Source: Dendrocalamus latiflorus (Eukaryota; Streptophyta; Magnoliopsida; Poales; Poaceae). Taken from it: 64,000 nucleotides of DNA. Numbering within the stretch: the first letter of the stretch is position 1; the number at the start of each line of letters is the position of its first letter. Below the pieces are notes generated by a model. The model saw nothing but the letters and a program-made list of their open reading frames with translations, searched no databases and had not been told where the DNA came from. Location of the stretch: NCBI GenBank assembly GCA_017311315.1, contig CM029666.1:34482749-34546748 (forward strand), read 5' to 3'. A program made the translations under genes and the position numbers. Shown here in pieces: positions 47,437 through 60,200 of this stretch.

Positions 47437-48076
47437 GAGCAACTCCAGCAGTAGCCCTCAAAACAGAGCCCCTACTTTTCATTTGAGAGCTCCCTCTACT
47501 TTTGAGGGCCCAATTTTTTTGCATCTACTCCAACAGCACCCCTCAAATCTAAGCCCTCAAATCTATTCCACTACACACTGACACATAGGACCCGTGAGCA
47601 GAGGAGTCGGGCGACGGGCGTGGCGAGGGCGACGGGTGAGGCGGCGGAGAGCGGAGGCGACGGGTGTGGCGACGGCGACGGGCGAGGCGGCGGAGAGCGG
47701 AGGCGACGGGCGAGGCGGTGGAGAGCGGAGGCGGCGGGCGAGGCGGGGGGCGAGCGGGCGGCGGAGGCGGGGGAGTCGGGCGAGCGGGCGGCGGAGGCGG
47801 GGGCTTCGGCGGAGGCGGAGGCGGGGGGTGCGCGGGGGATTTTGGGGGCGGAGGCGGGGAATTTTGGGGGTGGAGGTGGGGGAAGTTTCACGAGCGGGAA
47901 AAAAACTGTAGGATGAGAGCCAGGGGAGGGCCCCTGGGAATGAGGGCTTGGAGACCTCATTTGAGAGGCCTCCTATTTTTGAGAGCCAAGTAGGGGCCCT
48001 GTTGGAGTTCAGTTTTTACTCTGGCTCTCAAATATGAGGTTTGAGGGCTCAAGTAGGGGCCCTACTGGAGTTGCTC
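47437..48076. mobile_element. PIF/Harbinger-type element with GC-rich core (640 bp)
   Basis: It starts GAGCAACTCCAGCAGTAGCC and ends AGGGGCCCTACTGGAGTTGCTC with TAA on both sides (47434-47436, 48077-48079). Copy A shows the empty site CTTAAGTAGC near 28840. The core (47600-47880) is a purine-biased GCGGAGGCGGGCGAGG-type array. Frames through it are compositional. Confidence 0.92.
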
Positions 48077-48132
48077 TAAGTAGCACATTGTGTTGTAGGG
48101 GTAGCAAAAATGAATGATTGGCAATGTAGCAT

Positions 48133-48673
48133 TAGGGGTGGGAAACGATAATGGATAATCCGTTTTATCTGATATTCATATCCGAGAAAATATGAATATG
48201 GTAAACAAAATTCATATTTGAAAATATTCATATTTATATTCGAGAATATTCGTATCCATATTTGAGAATATTCGTATTCGACACTATTCAATTCATATTC
48301 AATCCGTTTCCTATGCCTATCGGCTGATCGGCCCAGCCCAAAGGTCAAGTGGAAATCTCAGGAAAAACCCGAACAAATTTGTGTTTCGAAATTTGAATTT
48401 GGGTAGTTTGAAACCAGTAACCGTTCCGGTAACCGATCAAAACCAGTGAAAAATAGGTAAAACCGTTAGAAATTAGTTCTACTGAGATTTATTACAGAAG
48501 TTGAAGAAAGATATTCGTATTCGACGGAATTAAGTACATATTCGATTCGAATTCATACCCATTACGATATTTGATTCATATTTGTATTTGAGAATATTCG
48601 TATTCGTTTTAAAATATGGATTCGTATTCATATTTGAGACTACTCGATCATATTCGATTCGTTTCCATCCCTA
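48133..48673. mobile_element. hAT MITE, intact (541 bp)
   Basis: It starts TAGGGGTGGGAAACG and ends CGTTTCCATCCCTA, with the perfect 8-bp duplication TGTAGCAT at 48125-48132 and 48674-48681. The inside has repeated ATATTCGTAT words. The half copy at 28898 is the duplicated counterpart. Confidence 0.94.
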
Positions 48674-48699
48674 TGTAGCATTGACTTCTCAATTGCTAT

Positions 48700-49317
48700 T
48701 GTTATGAAAATCGACAGTGAGATATGAAATAACCAAAAATAATTAAGAACACAAGATAAAGATTTAATATAAAAATTCTTACGAGAAAAAACTAGGGATG
48801 TTTAATCAGCAAAATCATTATGTAGAGGAGAAGTTACAGAACATACTTGGCATATTACATGGGTAGATAACTTGTGTTGTGCTCATTATCTATCATGAGG
48901 CTTACAGGAGATATAAATAGTCTTGCGAACAAGAGTCTCAAACGAGGAAGGAACAGAGTTCAAGTCGCTAATGAAAACAAAGACTTACTGGAAAACTGGA
49001 ATAATAACTTGCTCGGAGATGGGCACAATACCTGCTCGAGGATGAAACAAAGTCTCAGAAGATGATGGTGAAGAGTTGTAGCCAGAAACGCCTTGAATAG
49101 CTACGTTTGACTCCAGTCGGCGCAAATACTTTCGGACTCTACGATGGTGCAAGTTGATGCAGAATCTATCACGAACATGAAGATTATCCTAATCATAACC
49201 TCCGAACAATTCGCATTACTGACCAATCATACTGATCAAAATAAATCTTTTGAGCTAAACCTAATCGAATTCTTCAAATGGTCGGACCTGACCAGATTCA
49301 AATAATAAAATATAATA
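48700..49317 (-). repeat. Left LTR (3' LTR) of the Copia element
   Basis: Begins TGTTATGAAAATCGACAG and ends near AAAATATAATA; pairs with 54531-55142. Confidence 0.8.
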
Positions 49318-52300
49318 ATTTTTACCTTAAATTGAATTCCTCTAGCGAAAAGGATCTAAAAAACTGCTTGAATAACTTGTAAAAAATTTATTGTTGGATA
49401 ATACCAACTAAATCTAAGCAGACTTCAAATTTAGTGGTAGAAACTGGCTTTGCCATCATATTAACTGGATTATCATGAATACCAATCTTGCAAACTTTAA
49501 TATCACCTTGAAAAATAACTTTTCAGATGAAGTGATATCTGAAACCAATGTGCTTTGTTTTCTTATAGAACATTTGGTCTTTTGTAAGATAGATATTACT
49601 CTGACTATCACAGTGAATATTAGTGCAAGATGTACTTCCACAAAACTCAGTGTATAGACCTCTTAGCCAAACAACTTCTTATAGGCTTCTGAAATAACCA
49701 TGTACTCGACCTCAGTGGTCGAAAGAGTAACATTAGTTTATAGATAAGTTTTCCAGCTCACGACACAACCTCCAACAGTGAATATATAATCAGTAAGAGA
49801 TCTTCTCGATCTTATCTAAATTTCTAGCAAAATCAGATTCACATATCCAACCAGTCCATCACTGATCTTTTGAAACTACAAATAAGCATTAGAAATGGCA
49901 CTCAAATATATGAAAATCTACTAAACTGTTCTCCAGTGGTTTTTCCGTGGATTGGTCACATATCTACTGATAACAATCAAAGCATGAGATAGACCAGGGC
50001 GAGAGTATATCATGTTGTACATAACTGATCTGACTGCACTTTGCATATGAAACACTTGACATGTATTCAACTTCTTCAACTGTTTGTAGACTTAATGATG
50101 AAGAGAGTTTGACGTATGTAAGTAACGGAGTGTTGGTCGATTTGGCCTTATGCATATTGAAACGACGAATCACATTTTCAATATACCATTTTTGACTTAG
50201 GTATAACTTTCCAAAACAGTAATCTTTGATGATTTCTATACCAAGAATCTTCTTTGCTGCACTGAGATACTTCGTCTCGAATTCACTACTTAATTATGGC
50301 TTTAACTTTGATATTTCAGTCTTGTCTTTTATAGCAATTAAAATATTATCAACATATAGGAGCAAGTAGACAGTTGAATCGTTGATGGTTTTCAAATAAA
50401 CACACCTATCATAGTTAGATCTTTTAAAGCCTTGAGAAATCATAAAGGAGTCAAATCTTTTGTACCATTGTCTAGGTGATTGCTTAAATCATAAGGATAC
50501 CTTTTCAATTTGCATAAAAAATTCTCCTTTTTTTTGAAATAACAAAACCTTTAGGCTTCTCCATATAGATGTCTTCTTTCAACTCCCAATTTAAGAATGC
50601 AGTCTTAATATTTAGTTGCTCAAGCTCATAATCATGCATAGCTACAATATTGAATAATGTTCGAATAGAATTATGCTTCACAATCAGGGAGAAGACTTCT
50701 GTAAAGTCAATACCTGTACTTTGGTTGTATCCTTTAGCAATGAGTCTTGCCTTGAATCTGATCTGATCGGTCGGAGATGTGCCTTTCTTCTTCTTATAAA
50801 TCCACTTGTAGCGTATGTGTTTCTGTTCAATCAGGAGCTTGACCAACTCCTAAGTGGAATTCTTCTCGAGGGATTCTATTTCTTTATGGATGGTAATCAT
50901 CCACTTCTCTGATTCACTAGAGCAGATGGTCTTTGAATAAATTAAAGGTTCAATAGTGCCTTCAATGTATTATACCATGTTCAAACAGTAAGCCACAATG
51001 CTGGCTTCTTCAATTAACCTCTTCGGAGGCTAGATTTTTCTCCTTTCTCGATCAGCTGCAATGGATTATTGGTTCTAACCAGTTCATGTCAGAGGATTAT
51101 TGGTCAGAGGTTTAATAAGGATATCATGTGTATTCTCCTTATCATCCTCTGGTAAGAATTCTGAATCAATAACGTGCTCCACCTGCATGCTGGACTTCTG
51201 TGGCTTCTCAACGGGAGCATCATTGGTCATAATGCATTTCAACAGAGTAGACTCATTGAAAATAAAACTTCAGCTCACAACCATCTTTGGGTTTCAGGAT
51301 TCCACAACTTAAAGCCTTTAACTCTAGGCTTATGGTCGAAGAAGATGTACTTAATAGCTCTTGACACAAGTTTACATTTATCAGTATGAGCATAAGTAGG
51401 GTAACCAAAATTCTTATGCTCTAGTAGTGTACAAGAGAACCAAACTATATATTGATCAAAGTTTTATTGTCAATGGCAATGTTCAGTGATCGATTAACCA
51501 GATAACAAGCAGTGGAAGTGGCTTCAGCCCAAAAGCACTTTGATAGACAAGAAATGGACAAAATACAATACATCTTTTCTATGATGGTTCTATTCATGCA
51601 CTCAGCCACACTGTTCTAGTGAGGTGTGTCTGGTACTATGTAATACCTTACAATTCCTTTCGTTCGGCATAAGACTTCAAATTCTCCCAAATGGAATTCT
51701 AGCCCATTATCTGTTTGAAGTTTCTTGACATGCTTGTCGGTCTATGTCTCAACCATAATCTTCAACTTTTTGAATGTCTTCAACACTTCAGACTATGCTT
51801 TGTGAAGTATGCCCAAACTCTTCGAGAGTAGCCATTGATGATGGTCAACATATTTAGTGCCTCCAAGAAATGTAATGTGGAACTTACCCCACAAATTAAA
51901 GTAAATATAATCTAATATGCTTTTTGAAGAGTGATTTGCAGAGCTAAAACTCACCATCTTCTGTATACCAAAAACATAATGTTTACAAAACTTTAACCGG
52001 TCGATGCCTTGACCATCGAGTAGACTTCTTTTGAACAACTTCTTTAAACTAGCTTCACTTATATGCCCGAGACGCATATGCCATAGACTTATCCGATCAG
52101 CATCGAACAACCTAGTAGAGGCAACAATAGCCTTCCTGACCAGGGTAGTGCCTCAAAGATGATAGAGGTTTATTGCCTTCATATCATCTTTCATCACAAT
52201 AAGAGAGCCGTTCAAGATCTTTAGAACTCTACTTTCACCTGAAAACTCGTACCCTTTGGCATCAAAAGTATTCAACGAGATAAGGTTTTTTTAAAAAAAA

Positions 52301-52995
52301 TTGGAATGTGTCGGACCTCTGATAGGGTTATGATAGTACCATCAAACATCTTGATCTAGACGGAATTGGTGCCTATAATCTTGTACGGAGTATTGTCTCC
52401 TATTAACATTGATCCACTCAAAATAGCCTCAAAAGTAATGAATCAGTCACAACTCAGGCTCATGTGGAAAGTGTAGTCTAAATTAAGAATTCACTTATCA
52501 CTAGTTTTCAAATCACTAGCAAAGGCAACAAGAATCTCCTATTCGAAATATTCTTTTGTGATAACGGTGGCCTTAGCTACATCATCTTGTTAATCTTTTC
52601 TTAAAATTATTACCCCCTTCTCCTTATTGTGGAGTTTCCAGCACTCGGAGATATCGTGTATACCCTTCTTTCAGTAGCGATATGACTTCTTGGTCTTTGA
52701 CTTCAAATGACCTTTGTATCTGCTCGAGCTTTTGCCTTTAGAATCACTGGTCAGAAACTTCTTGACTGATCTACACCGAATAGACAAACCTTCTGCTTGC
52801 GAACTCGAGTTCTCACTCGAAACCATACTTTTCATCTTTCTTTTGCATACATAGCTTCATAAATCTCCTTCGGAGTAAGAGTATCTCGACTGTAGAGAAT
52901 TGCATCTCTAAACATAGAGAACAAAATAGACAGTGAGTAGAGTAGAATAAGACCCAAATCTTTATCATTGCATTTGACCTCCACAGCTTCAAGGG

Positions 52996-54109
52996 AAGCC
53001 AAGCTGAATATGGCCCTATACCAAACTTTTTCATAAAGGCCCCCGATCACTCATTTTTGCAAAAATAGTTCCCTCTCTAAGCTTGAAAGGCGTGGCAGAC
53101 GACATGTGTCACCTACCATGCCCTCTTAGCTCGGTAGGCCGGGTGGCGTGTGGCAGTAGGCTTGGGTATGGCAGCAGGAGGGGGTGAGCGATGGAAACTA
53201 GATATAGGATGTGGCTTATGGCTTTTGGCTGAAATGAATAATAATGGTTTTTAGATATAGGGTGCCTTCTTTTCACTTATGGCTTGTGACATATACTGCA
53301 GTAACTAGCTTTCAAACTCTGCGTTTTTTAAGGCGGGGTCAACAGGAAGGTTGTAGTAAAAAGTTGAGTTCAGCTATATCGGTCAAAATCGCATGCAACT
53401 ATTTTTCTCTGCGTGCTATCTCTTGCGAATAGTCATAACTCAAAATTTTAAGCCATAAGCCATAGCTCAAAAGAACTCACCCATAGGCTATGGCTTATGA
53501 TTTTTAGCTAAAATGAATAGTAATGGCTGAAACTAGTGTCTTTTAGAAGAAGGGGCGAGTGGTGAAAAAAGCAAGGGATGGATGCGTGTGCATGGTAGGA
53601 GCGAGGTGCATGGGGTGCTTGATCCACCGTGACCCCTTGCCTTATCTCCGGAGTGAGATGGTAGCAAGAGAAGTAAATCATGAATTTTATCCCGCGAAAG
53701 ACTTTTAATTTTAATTGGCACTAATTAAAGCACTAATTAAATACAATTAATGCTAATTAATTGTGTGTGCAATAAAATATTGTGCACGCTTAATTAGTGC
53801 TAAACTTAGTGCTACATGATTAGCACTAGTTAATTACTGTTAGTACTAATTAATTGCGATTAGCACTAGTTAAAGTGCTAATTAATGAGTAACAATGTTG
53901 CACAGTGCGGCTCGGTAGGAGACAACCTATTGTGTCAGCTCACCTGCTGCCACGCCCCTCTTGGCCTGTCGAACTAAGGGGGTGCGACAGGTGAATCGTG
54001 TCGTCTACTACGCCTTCCGAGCTTAGGGAGATGGCCATTTTTGCAAAAACGAGTGTCCAGGTCCATTTTTTAAAAAAGTTTTCTACAGGGCCATATTGGT
54101 GAATAGTTA
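52996..54109. mobile_element. Mutator-like element nested in the Copia gag (1.1 kb)
   Basis: A perfect 9-bp duplication CTTCAAGGG flanks it (52987-52995, 54110-54118). Long imperfect inverted ends share AATATGGCCCT, TTTTTGCAAAAAT and CCCTAAGCT(T/C)GAAAGGCG-type words over about 110 bp. Joining the flanks restores a continuous gag reading (MATNP then EAVEVKCNDKD). The inside has AATTAGTGC/GCACTAATTA repeats near 53720-53890 and no transposase. Confidence 0.85.
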
Positions 54110-54530
54110 CTTCAAGGGTTGGTGGCCATATCTTTAAATACGATTAGATGATCTTGCACTGATCCGCCTTCTACCAACTTGAGAGAGAAAAGCTTCTGTT
54201 TCAGATGCATCTTGTTGGTCAGATCCTTGATCATGTAGATCTGTTCTAACTTTAGCTATAATGCAGCAGCGGTTGTCTCCTTCATAACTTCCTAGAGGAT
54301 ATTATTAGAAAGATAAAGATGGATTGGAGAGAGGGCCTAACGATCTCTCATTTGCTACTTCTTAACGGATTATGCAGGGATGCCTTGTTGATTCCCAATA
54401 ACTCATCATCTAAATCGAGCTGTGACAGAATAGCACATCTTGATTTACCAGAAAGAAAATCATACTTCATTGATGCCATGTCAAATATGCCCTAGATTGA
54501 TCGAGTGAAGAACCAAACTCAGATACCCTT

Positions 54531-55142
54531 TGTTATGAAAACTAACAGCAAGATACGAAATAATGAAGAATAATTAGGAACACGAGACAAAGATTTAATG
54601 TGAATAACCTTTACGAGAAAAAAACCACGGACACACAATCGACAAAATCACTATATAGAGGAGAAGTTACAGAATGCTCTTGGCGTATTACGTGGATAGA
54701 TAACTTGTGCTATGTGCGCTATTTATCATGAGGCTTACATGAGGTATAAATAGCCTTGAGAACAAGAGTCCTAGACAAGGAAGGACAGTCCTAGTCGGCA
54801 ATGGAAATAGAGACTTACTTGAAAACTGGAACATGCTCAGAGACAGGAACAATACCCTGCTCGAAGACAAAACATAGCCTTAAAAGATGACAGTGAAGAG
54901 TTATAGTCGAAAGCGCCTTGAGTAGCTACGTCTGACTCTAATCGGCGCAAACACCTTTGGATACCACGATGGTGTAAGTCAGTGCATAGTCCATCACCAA
55001 CTCAAATATGATCCTAATCATAACCTCCGACTAATTCACATTATCGACTACTCATACTGATCAGAATAAATCTTTTGAGCGAAATTTGATCGGATTCTTC
55101 AAGTGATCAAGCCTGATTAGATTTAGATCACAAAATACAACA
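54531..55142 (-). repeat. Right LTR (5' LTR) of the Copia element
   Basis: Begins TGTTATGAAAACTAACAG and ends AAAATACAACA; pairs with 48700-49317. Confidence 0.85.
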
Positions 55143-55737
55143 GCAATTGACATTTTCTGGGTAGGATTAATGTAACCCCTTGTTTATTTTTGAACATGTT
55201 GCTGAGTGCTGATTCTATTACCATTGCTTCCATGCTATATAAAGGGTGTTCATATTGGATTTTGCTGATGGTTTTTAGTTTTGCCTTATAAATAGTAACA
55301 GATTATAGAGAAGCTTGTAGAAAGAGAGACACTCGCGTGCGATTTTGGCTGATGTAAATGAAGTCACTACAGTGTGTACTACTATCGACTAGTAGACTCT
55401 ACATTAAAAAGACACTTTGTTTCAAAGTTACGTACCGTAGAAAAGCCATTTACTGGAAAAATGCGGTTTTAGAAGCCAAAGCGAATAGCCATATTTTTGT
55501 GCGTAAAAAAATTGCACATGTTTTTTTATGGTTCTGTTTTGAATTAGCTATGCACTCCTCCAAAAGAAAAGCTAACAGGGTCTATAGAAAAAGAAAAAGA
55601 ACAAGGTAACGTAATTGCATCTCTGCAAATGTGATATTTCTTCATTAAAAAAAACTAAAAAAGAGCATCGACTGCTAGTTGAACCCAGGACGCTAGACTA
55701 CGGCGCACAGCAACCGATCAAACCTAGCTACGCAGCC
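55143..55737. other. Spacer and probable 5' UTR of the LINE
   Basis: The LINE 5' end lies somewhere after about 55640. No gene is recognised, and no target duplication matching the 3' flank of the LINE is clear. Confidence 0.45.
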
Positions 55738-57285
55738 ATGGCTTCACGGCCGCCTGCTCCCGCTCGATAACCGGCAAACCACCGCCCACCACCACAATTC
55801 CAAGCGCGTCCACCCATGCAAAGGCATGTTCCACCACCGGCAAGACAACGGCCACCTTACAATCGACAGCCGCCTTTCCGGCCGCCGGCAGGACAAGGAT
55901 ACGGTCCTAGACGGGGCTTCGGCAGGGAAGGGATCGGTCCACCACGGAGGAATCTGCCACATGGTCGGGGGCGCTTCGAAGACCACATGATCGGCCAGGG
56001 GGCACCGGCTCCGGGCGTGCCTGTGGAGATACAGCAGAGGCAAGACGACACTGCACCCGTCGAGACAGCAAAAGCAAAAAAGCCTCGTCTGCCGCACTGT
56101 TTTAGATGCAAGACTAATGGTCATCTCGCGGAAGGGTGCAAGGCAAACCTAGACTGTATCATCTGTAACAAGAAGAATTCTCACCTCGCTGCTAAGTGCC
56201 CAATACTCAAAATGCTGAGGCCGGGGGCGTCGATGTTTGGGTTCGCAAAGGCAGGTTTGTGTTTTTACCGCCTACCGGATTTTGATTTTAAGTTGGAAGA
56301 ACCTGAACAGGCTCCAACTGCATCAGTTAAAATTTCGGGTGGTACTTTACCTGCTGCTGTGGTTCAGGAAGAGTTAGCGAGGTTGTCACGGTTAGACTGG
56401 AATTGGGAGGCACTGCCACATGGTGATGATTCTTTTTTGGTCACTTTCCCCTCTGAAGAGGAGCTACTCAGAATGGCTGATGTGGAATTTCGTTTAAAAA
56501 ATCATGGGGTCACCTTGCTCATCTCGACGTGGTGTGCTGATGGAGATGCAGTTCCAGCATATCATCTTGATGAGGTCTGGGTCCATATCTCAGGTGTACC
56601 GCATGCGTGGAGACATTTTCTTGGGTTTTGGGGTCTCGGCGCGGCCATTGGGGTGACACTTGAGGTGGACATGTTGACATATCGGAAAAAGGGAGTTATT
56701 CGGATTTTGGTTGGGATGTTGGATAAATCACTTCTCCCTTTAAAACCTGACATTGTATTCGGGAAGGTTGGATATGATATCACTTTTACTTTGGAGAACG
56801 AAGATTTCGAGCCAGCCGGTCCCGATCCGGAGGACTTTGATTCCCTGGACCGTAATGATGATGGTGTTGAGGACCAACATGCAGGAAGGCAAGGAGGAAA
56901 TCAGTTTGCAAAAAAACAAAAGAAAATTGATGAGCCAGCCAGTTCTTTGGGCGCGGCAATGGATGGAGGCCCGACCCCTATGCAATTGTGTGGACATATA
57001 GCAGTCACACCGCTTGGATCTCGGCCGGTTCCCGGGGAAAAAATGTCATCGATGGAAGCTGTTCGTAGGAGCACATTTATCGGGAATATTTCAGATGTTC
57101 ACTTGGATACGGATTCTGATAGACCGGTCTTGACAACACAGGCTCGGAACTTGTTATTCGTTTCAGGCACTGAAAATATGTTTGGTCTGGATGACATGAC
57201 GCCAGGACAGGATCGGTGCCAACCAACAGAGGAGGCTTCGGCTGACAGCAACACTGCACAAGGAGTGACTGCTACCTCGGCATAG
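55738..57285 (+). pseudogene. LINE ORF1 (nucleic-acid-binding, CCHC knuckles), broken
   Basis: Starts MASRPPAPAR at 55738 but has TAA at 55768-55770, then stays open from 55771 to TAG at 57283-57285. After a Pro/Arg-rich N-terminus come two CX2CX4HX4C knuckles (CFRCKTNGHLAEGC and CIICNKKNSHLAAKC, about 56098-56195). Next is a DUF4283-like part (GHWWN-style sequence WEALPHGDDSFLVTFPSEEE) and a C-terminus with WVHISGVPHAWR. This is the usual ORF1 of grass L1-type LINEs. Apart from the early stop and the terminal TAG it is well preserved. Confidence 0.9.
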
Positions 57286-60200
57286 TGCAGCGATGCATAT
57301 GTCCCCTACGCACCTGTTACGAACTCGTCAACATGTGCTGTACAGGGTGACAAGTGCGAGGCCAACAAGATACAAGCGGCAAGCCGGGTGCCAGGTAACA
57401 AAAATCATTCATCTTATTCCAATTTGGATCCCGTTGAAAATTATCATTCTGTGGATGGATTTCGTCGCAGCTTGCATAATAACCCCTCTTCTGATGATGG
57501 GGTAATAGTGGCAGATGAAGATATGATGACCAAGGCCATGAAAAAGGTTGTAGTACGGAACCTGGAAAATCCAAAGGAGAACAAGTTGGGTAACAAGATG
57601 GTGGCTACCAACTTCGGTCTGCGACATTCGCCTGCACCCCCGGCTTCTTCGATGAATGGTAACCCTATACCAATATCTCCCATCTCTTTTGTTTCGTTGC
57701 CTCAAGATATTTGTGCCTCCAACTTAAATAATATAGGTTTCAAGTTAGGAGCCAACTGTGATAATAGTATTAAATTATCTATCAATGCCTTAAAAAGAAT
57801 TGAGATTGATAGGGTGGGGGTCCAACCAGCCATAAGCACAAAGGACGGTAATAAGGAGAGTACTTTGCCTGGAGAGCATTTTCTTTTAGAGGAAAGTGAT
57901 GACGAGGTACAAACACCTGATTGTGACCTACTCGCGCACTTGATAAAAGATGTTTCTGAAGTCGATCTTGATGATGGGGACTTGGACACAAGGATTTGTG
58001 ATCTGAAAGCCTCCTGTTGGAAATCTAAGTCGGCCACCAAAGAACGGAAAACTCGTTTTGGGGGGAAAGATAAAAATTCAAAAAAAAAAGGTTGCCAAAT
58101 GAAAGGTTTTTACTGGAATAGCAGAGGTCTGTCTGACTTGGCTAAATATCGATACATAGCGGACGCTGTTAAAGAACATAAACTTGATTTTATTGCGATC
58201 ATGGAAACAGGCAAAAAGGATATGTCAAAATCGAATCTGATACGACTCTCGGGAGGTTCAGATTTCGTTTGGCATTGTCTACCTCCAAGAGGCAGATCAG
58301 GGGGCATCCTCCTTGGGATTAATACTTCCTCGCTTGATCTGTCTTTAATTGTGAAGGTGAATTTTATATAAAATTCAACCTGACTAATAAATCTGATAAG
58401 TTCCAGTGGATTCTTATGGCAGTGTATGGCCCTGCTCAGGATGATTTCAAATCACCCTTTCTAGCAGAGTTGGCTCGCGCTTGCCAGGAAAGTCCTTTGC
58501 CAACCTTAATCGGAGGGGACTTCAATATTTTGAGAAGAAGTACAGAGAAAAACAACGATAGATGTAATGATCGATGGCCTTTCCTGTTTAATGCTGTCAT
58601 AGATAGCTTTGACCTATGGGAGATAGAGCTAACTGGTCGACAATTTATGTGGGCTAACTCTTTGCCTAATCCGACATATGAAAAGCTAGATAGGGTTCTC
58701 ATGTCAACTGAGTGGGAATTTAAATATCCGCTGGTGTCGGTACAAGCTTTGGATAGAGGGGTTTCGGACCACACCCCTCTACTCCTAGACACGGGTGAAC
58801 CAGCTTACACAGGCCTTATAAAACCCTTTAGATTTGAACTTAGTTGGTTTACTCATGACGATTTCCATGATAGAGTTGTTAATCTTTGGAATAAGTCGGT
58901 GAAAGGGCAAAACTCAGTCCAACGCTGGAATAATAAGCTGAGCGCGTTGCGAAGACACTTACGGGGTTGGGCTGCCCATTCGAATGGTGTCTACAAACAA
59001 AAAAAAATCGGAATTACAATCTACTGTTACGCTTTTGGATACCACAGTCCAGGTTCGGGGGTTGACTGATTTTGAGCGTGATCTGTTAGCTCAATCTCAG
59101 GATCACCTAACCAATCTTCTTAGGGAAGAGGAGATCAAATGGGCGCAGCGTGCTAAAGTAAAGGATGTGGTACTGGGGCATAATAACACTAGTTACTTTC
59201 ATCTGATTGCTAACGGCAAGCAAAGGAAAAAACAGATTTTCTCCCTTGACCATGACAATGGCAAAATCAAGGGGCAAGCGAATCTAAAATCTTACATTAC
59301 TAAATTCTATAAGGAACTCTTTGGCGAGCCTGAGGAAAATTCCTTTAGTCTGTTTGAGGATCGGATTACAGATATTCCTCAGGTAACGCACGAGGAGAAC
59401 AATGTCTTAATATCCCCTTTCACTAAGGAAGAAGTAAAATGTGCTATTTTTAGTATGGAACATAATAAAGCCCCTGGTCCAGATGGCTTCCCAGCAGAAT
59501 TCTATTAGAAATTCTGGGAAGTTTTAAAAGGCGACTTAATGACAATGTTTCATGATTTTTTTTGGGAAAGTTGCCGTTGTTCAGTCTAAATTTTGGGGTG
59601 ATCACTTTAGTGCCTAAAGTCGAAAATGCAAATATTATCCAGCAATATAGACCTATTTGCCTCCTTAATGTGAGTTTCAAAATTTTTACTAAGGTTGCCA
59701 CAACAAGGATGTATTCTGTGGCAGATCGTGTCATAAGTCCAACTCAGATAGCTTTTATGCGTGGGCGGAATATCCTGGAAGGAGTCGTCATACTGCATGA
59801 AACCATACACGAGCTGCATAGGAAAAATCTAAGTGGTGTGATTCTTAAAATTGACTTTGAAAAGGCATATGACAAGGTTAAATGGCCCTTCTTAATGCAA
59901 GCTCTACGGATGAAAGGATTTGCACCAAAGTGGATCACTTGGGTTAAGTCTTTCATTTCGGGAGGAAGTGTCGCAGTTACTGTTAACAATGATGTAGGGC
60001 ATTTCTTTCAAACGAAGAAAGGTCTTCGACAGGGAGATCCCCTCTCCCCATTGCTTTTTAACATTGTCGCAGATATGCTTGCAATCTTGATTCGAAGAGC
60101 CAAAGAGGACGGGCAGTTTAGTGGAGTAGTTCCTCATCTAGTGGATGATGGCCTCTCTATCCTCCAGTATGCTGATGATACTATCCTCTTCTTGGATCAT

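Larger units (their letters stand above)
33911..48699 (+). repeat. Segmental duplication, copy B (intact ALDH locus)
   Basis: Matches copy A from ACAAACTGACAACTACTGTGA. It includes the promoter, the full ALDH2C gene and the 3' flank to the end of the MITE target duplication near 48681. Copy-B-only events are the solo LTR at 44069, the unclassified repeat at 45370, the Mutator MITE at 46963 and the PIF element at 47437. Each has a matching empty site in copy A. Confidence 0.88.
48700..55142 (-). mobile_element. Ty1/Copia retrotransposon, degenerate, both LTRs present
   Basis: LTRs at 48700-49317 and 54531-55142 share order and sequence (about 80-85 percent by eye) and start TGTTATGAAAA on the plus strand. 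The flanks GCTAT and GCAAT are a near-perfect 5-bp duplication. In minus orientation the 5' LTR is followed by GGGTATCTGAG, near the initiator-Met primer site. Minus-strand coding runs as gag (54500-52600), GAG-pre-integrase (52110-51900, with ISLWHMRLGHISEASLKKL), integrase (to about 51400), and reverse transcriptase (50846-50505, with RLIAKGYNQSTGIDFTEVFS), then RNase H towards 49600. Many stops and frameshifts break it. A Mutator-like element sits in gag. LTR divergence makes this an old insertion. It is described only as a dead element. Confidence 0.9.

Noticed and set aside
47571..47993. Open frames through the GC-rich core of the element at 47437
   Set aside because: Compositional; the element borders and the empty site in copy A show it is an insertion.
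55680..55737. tRNA-like B-box resemblance upstream of the LINE
   Set aside because: Match to the B-box consensus is poor and no cloverleaf can be drawn.
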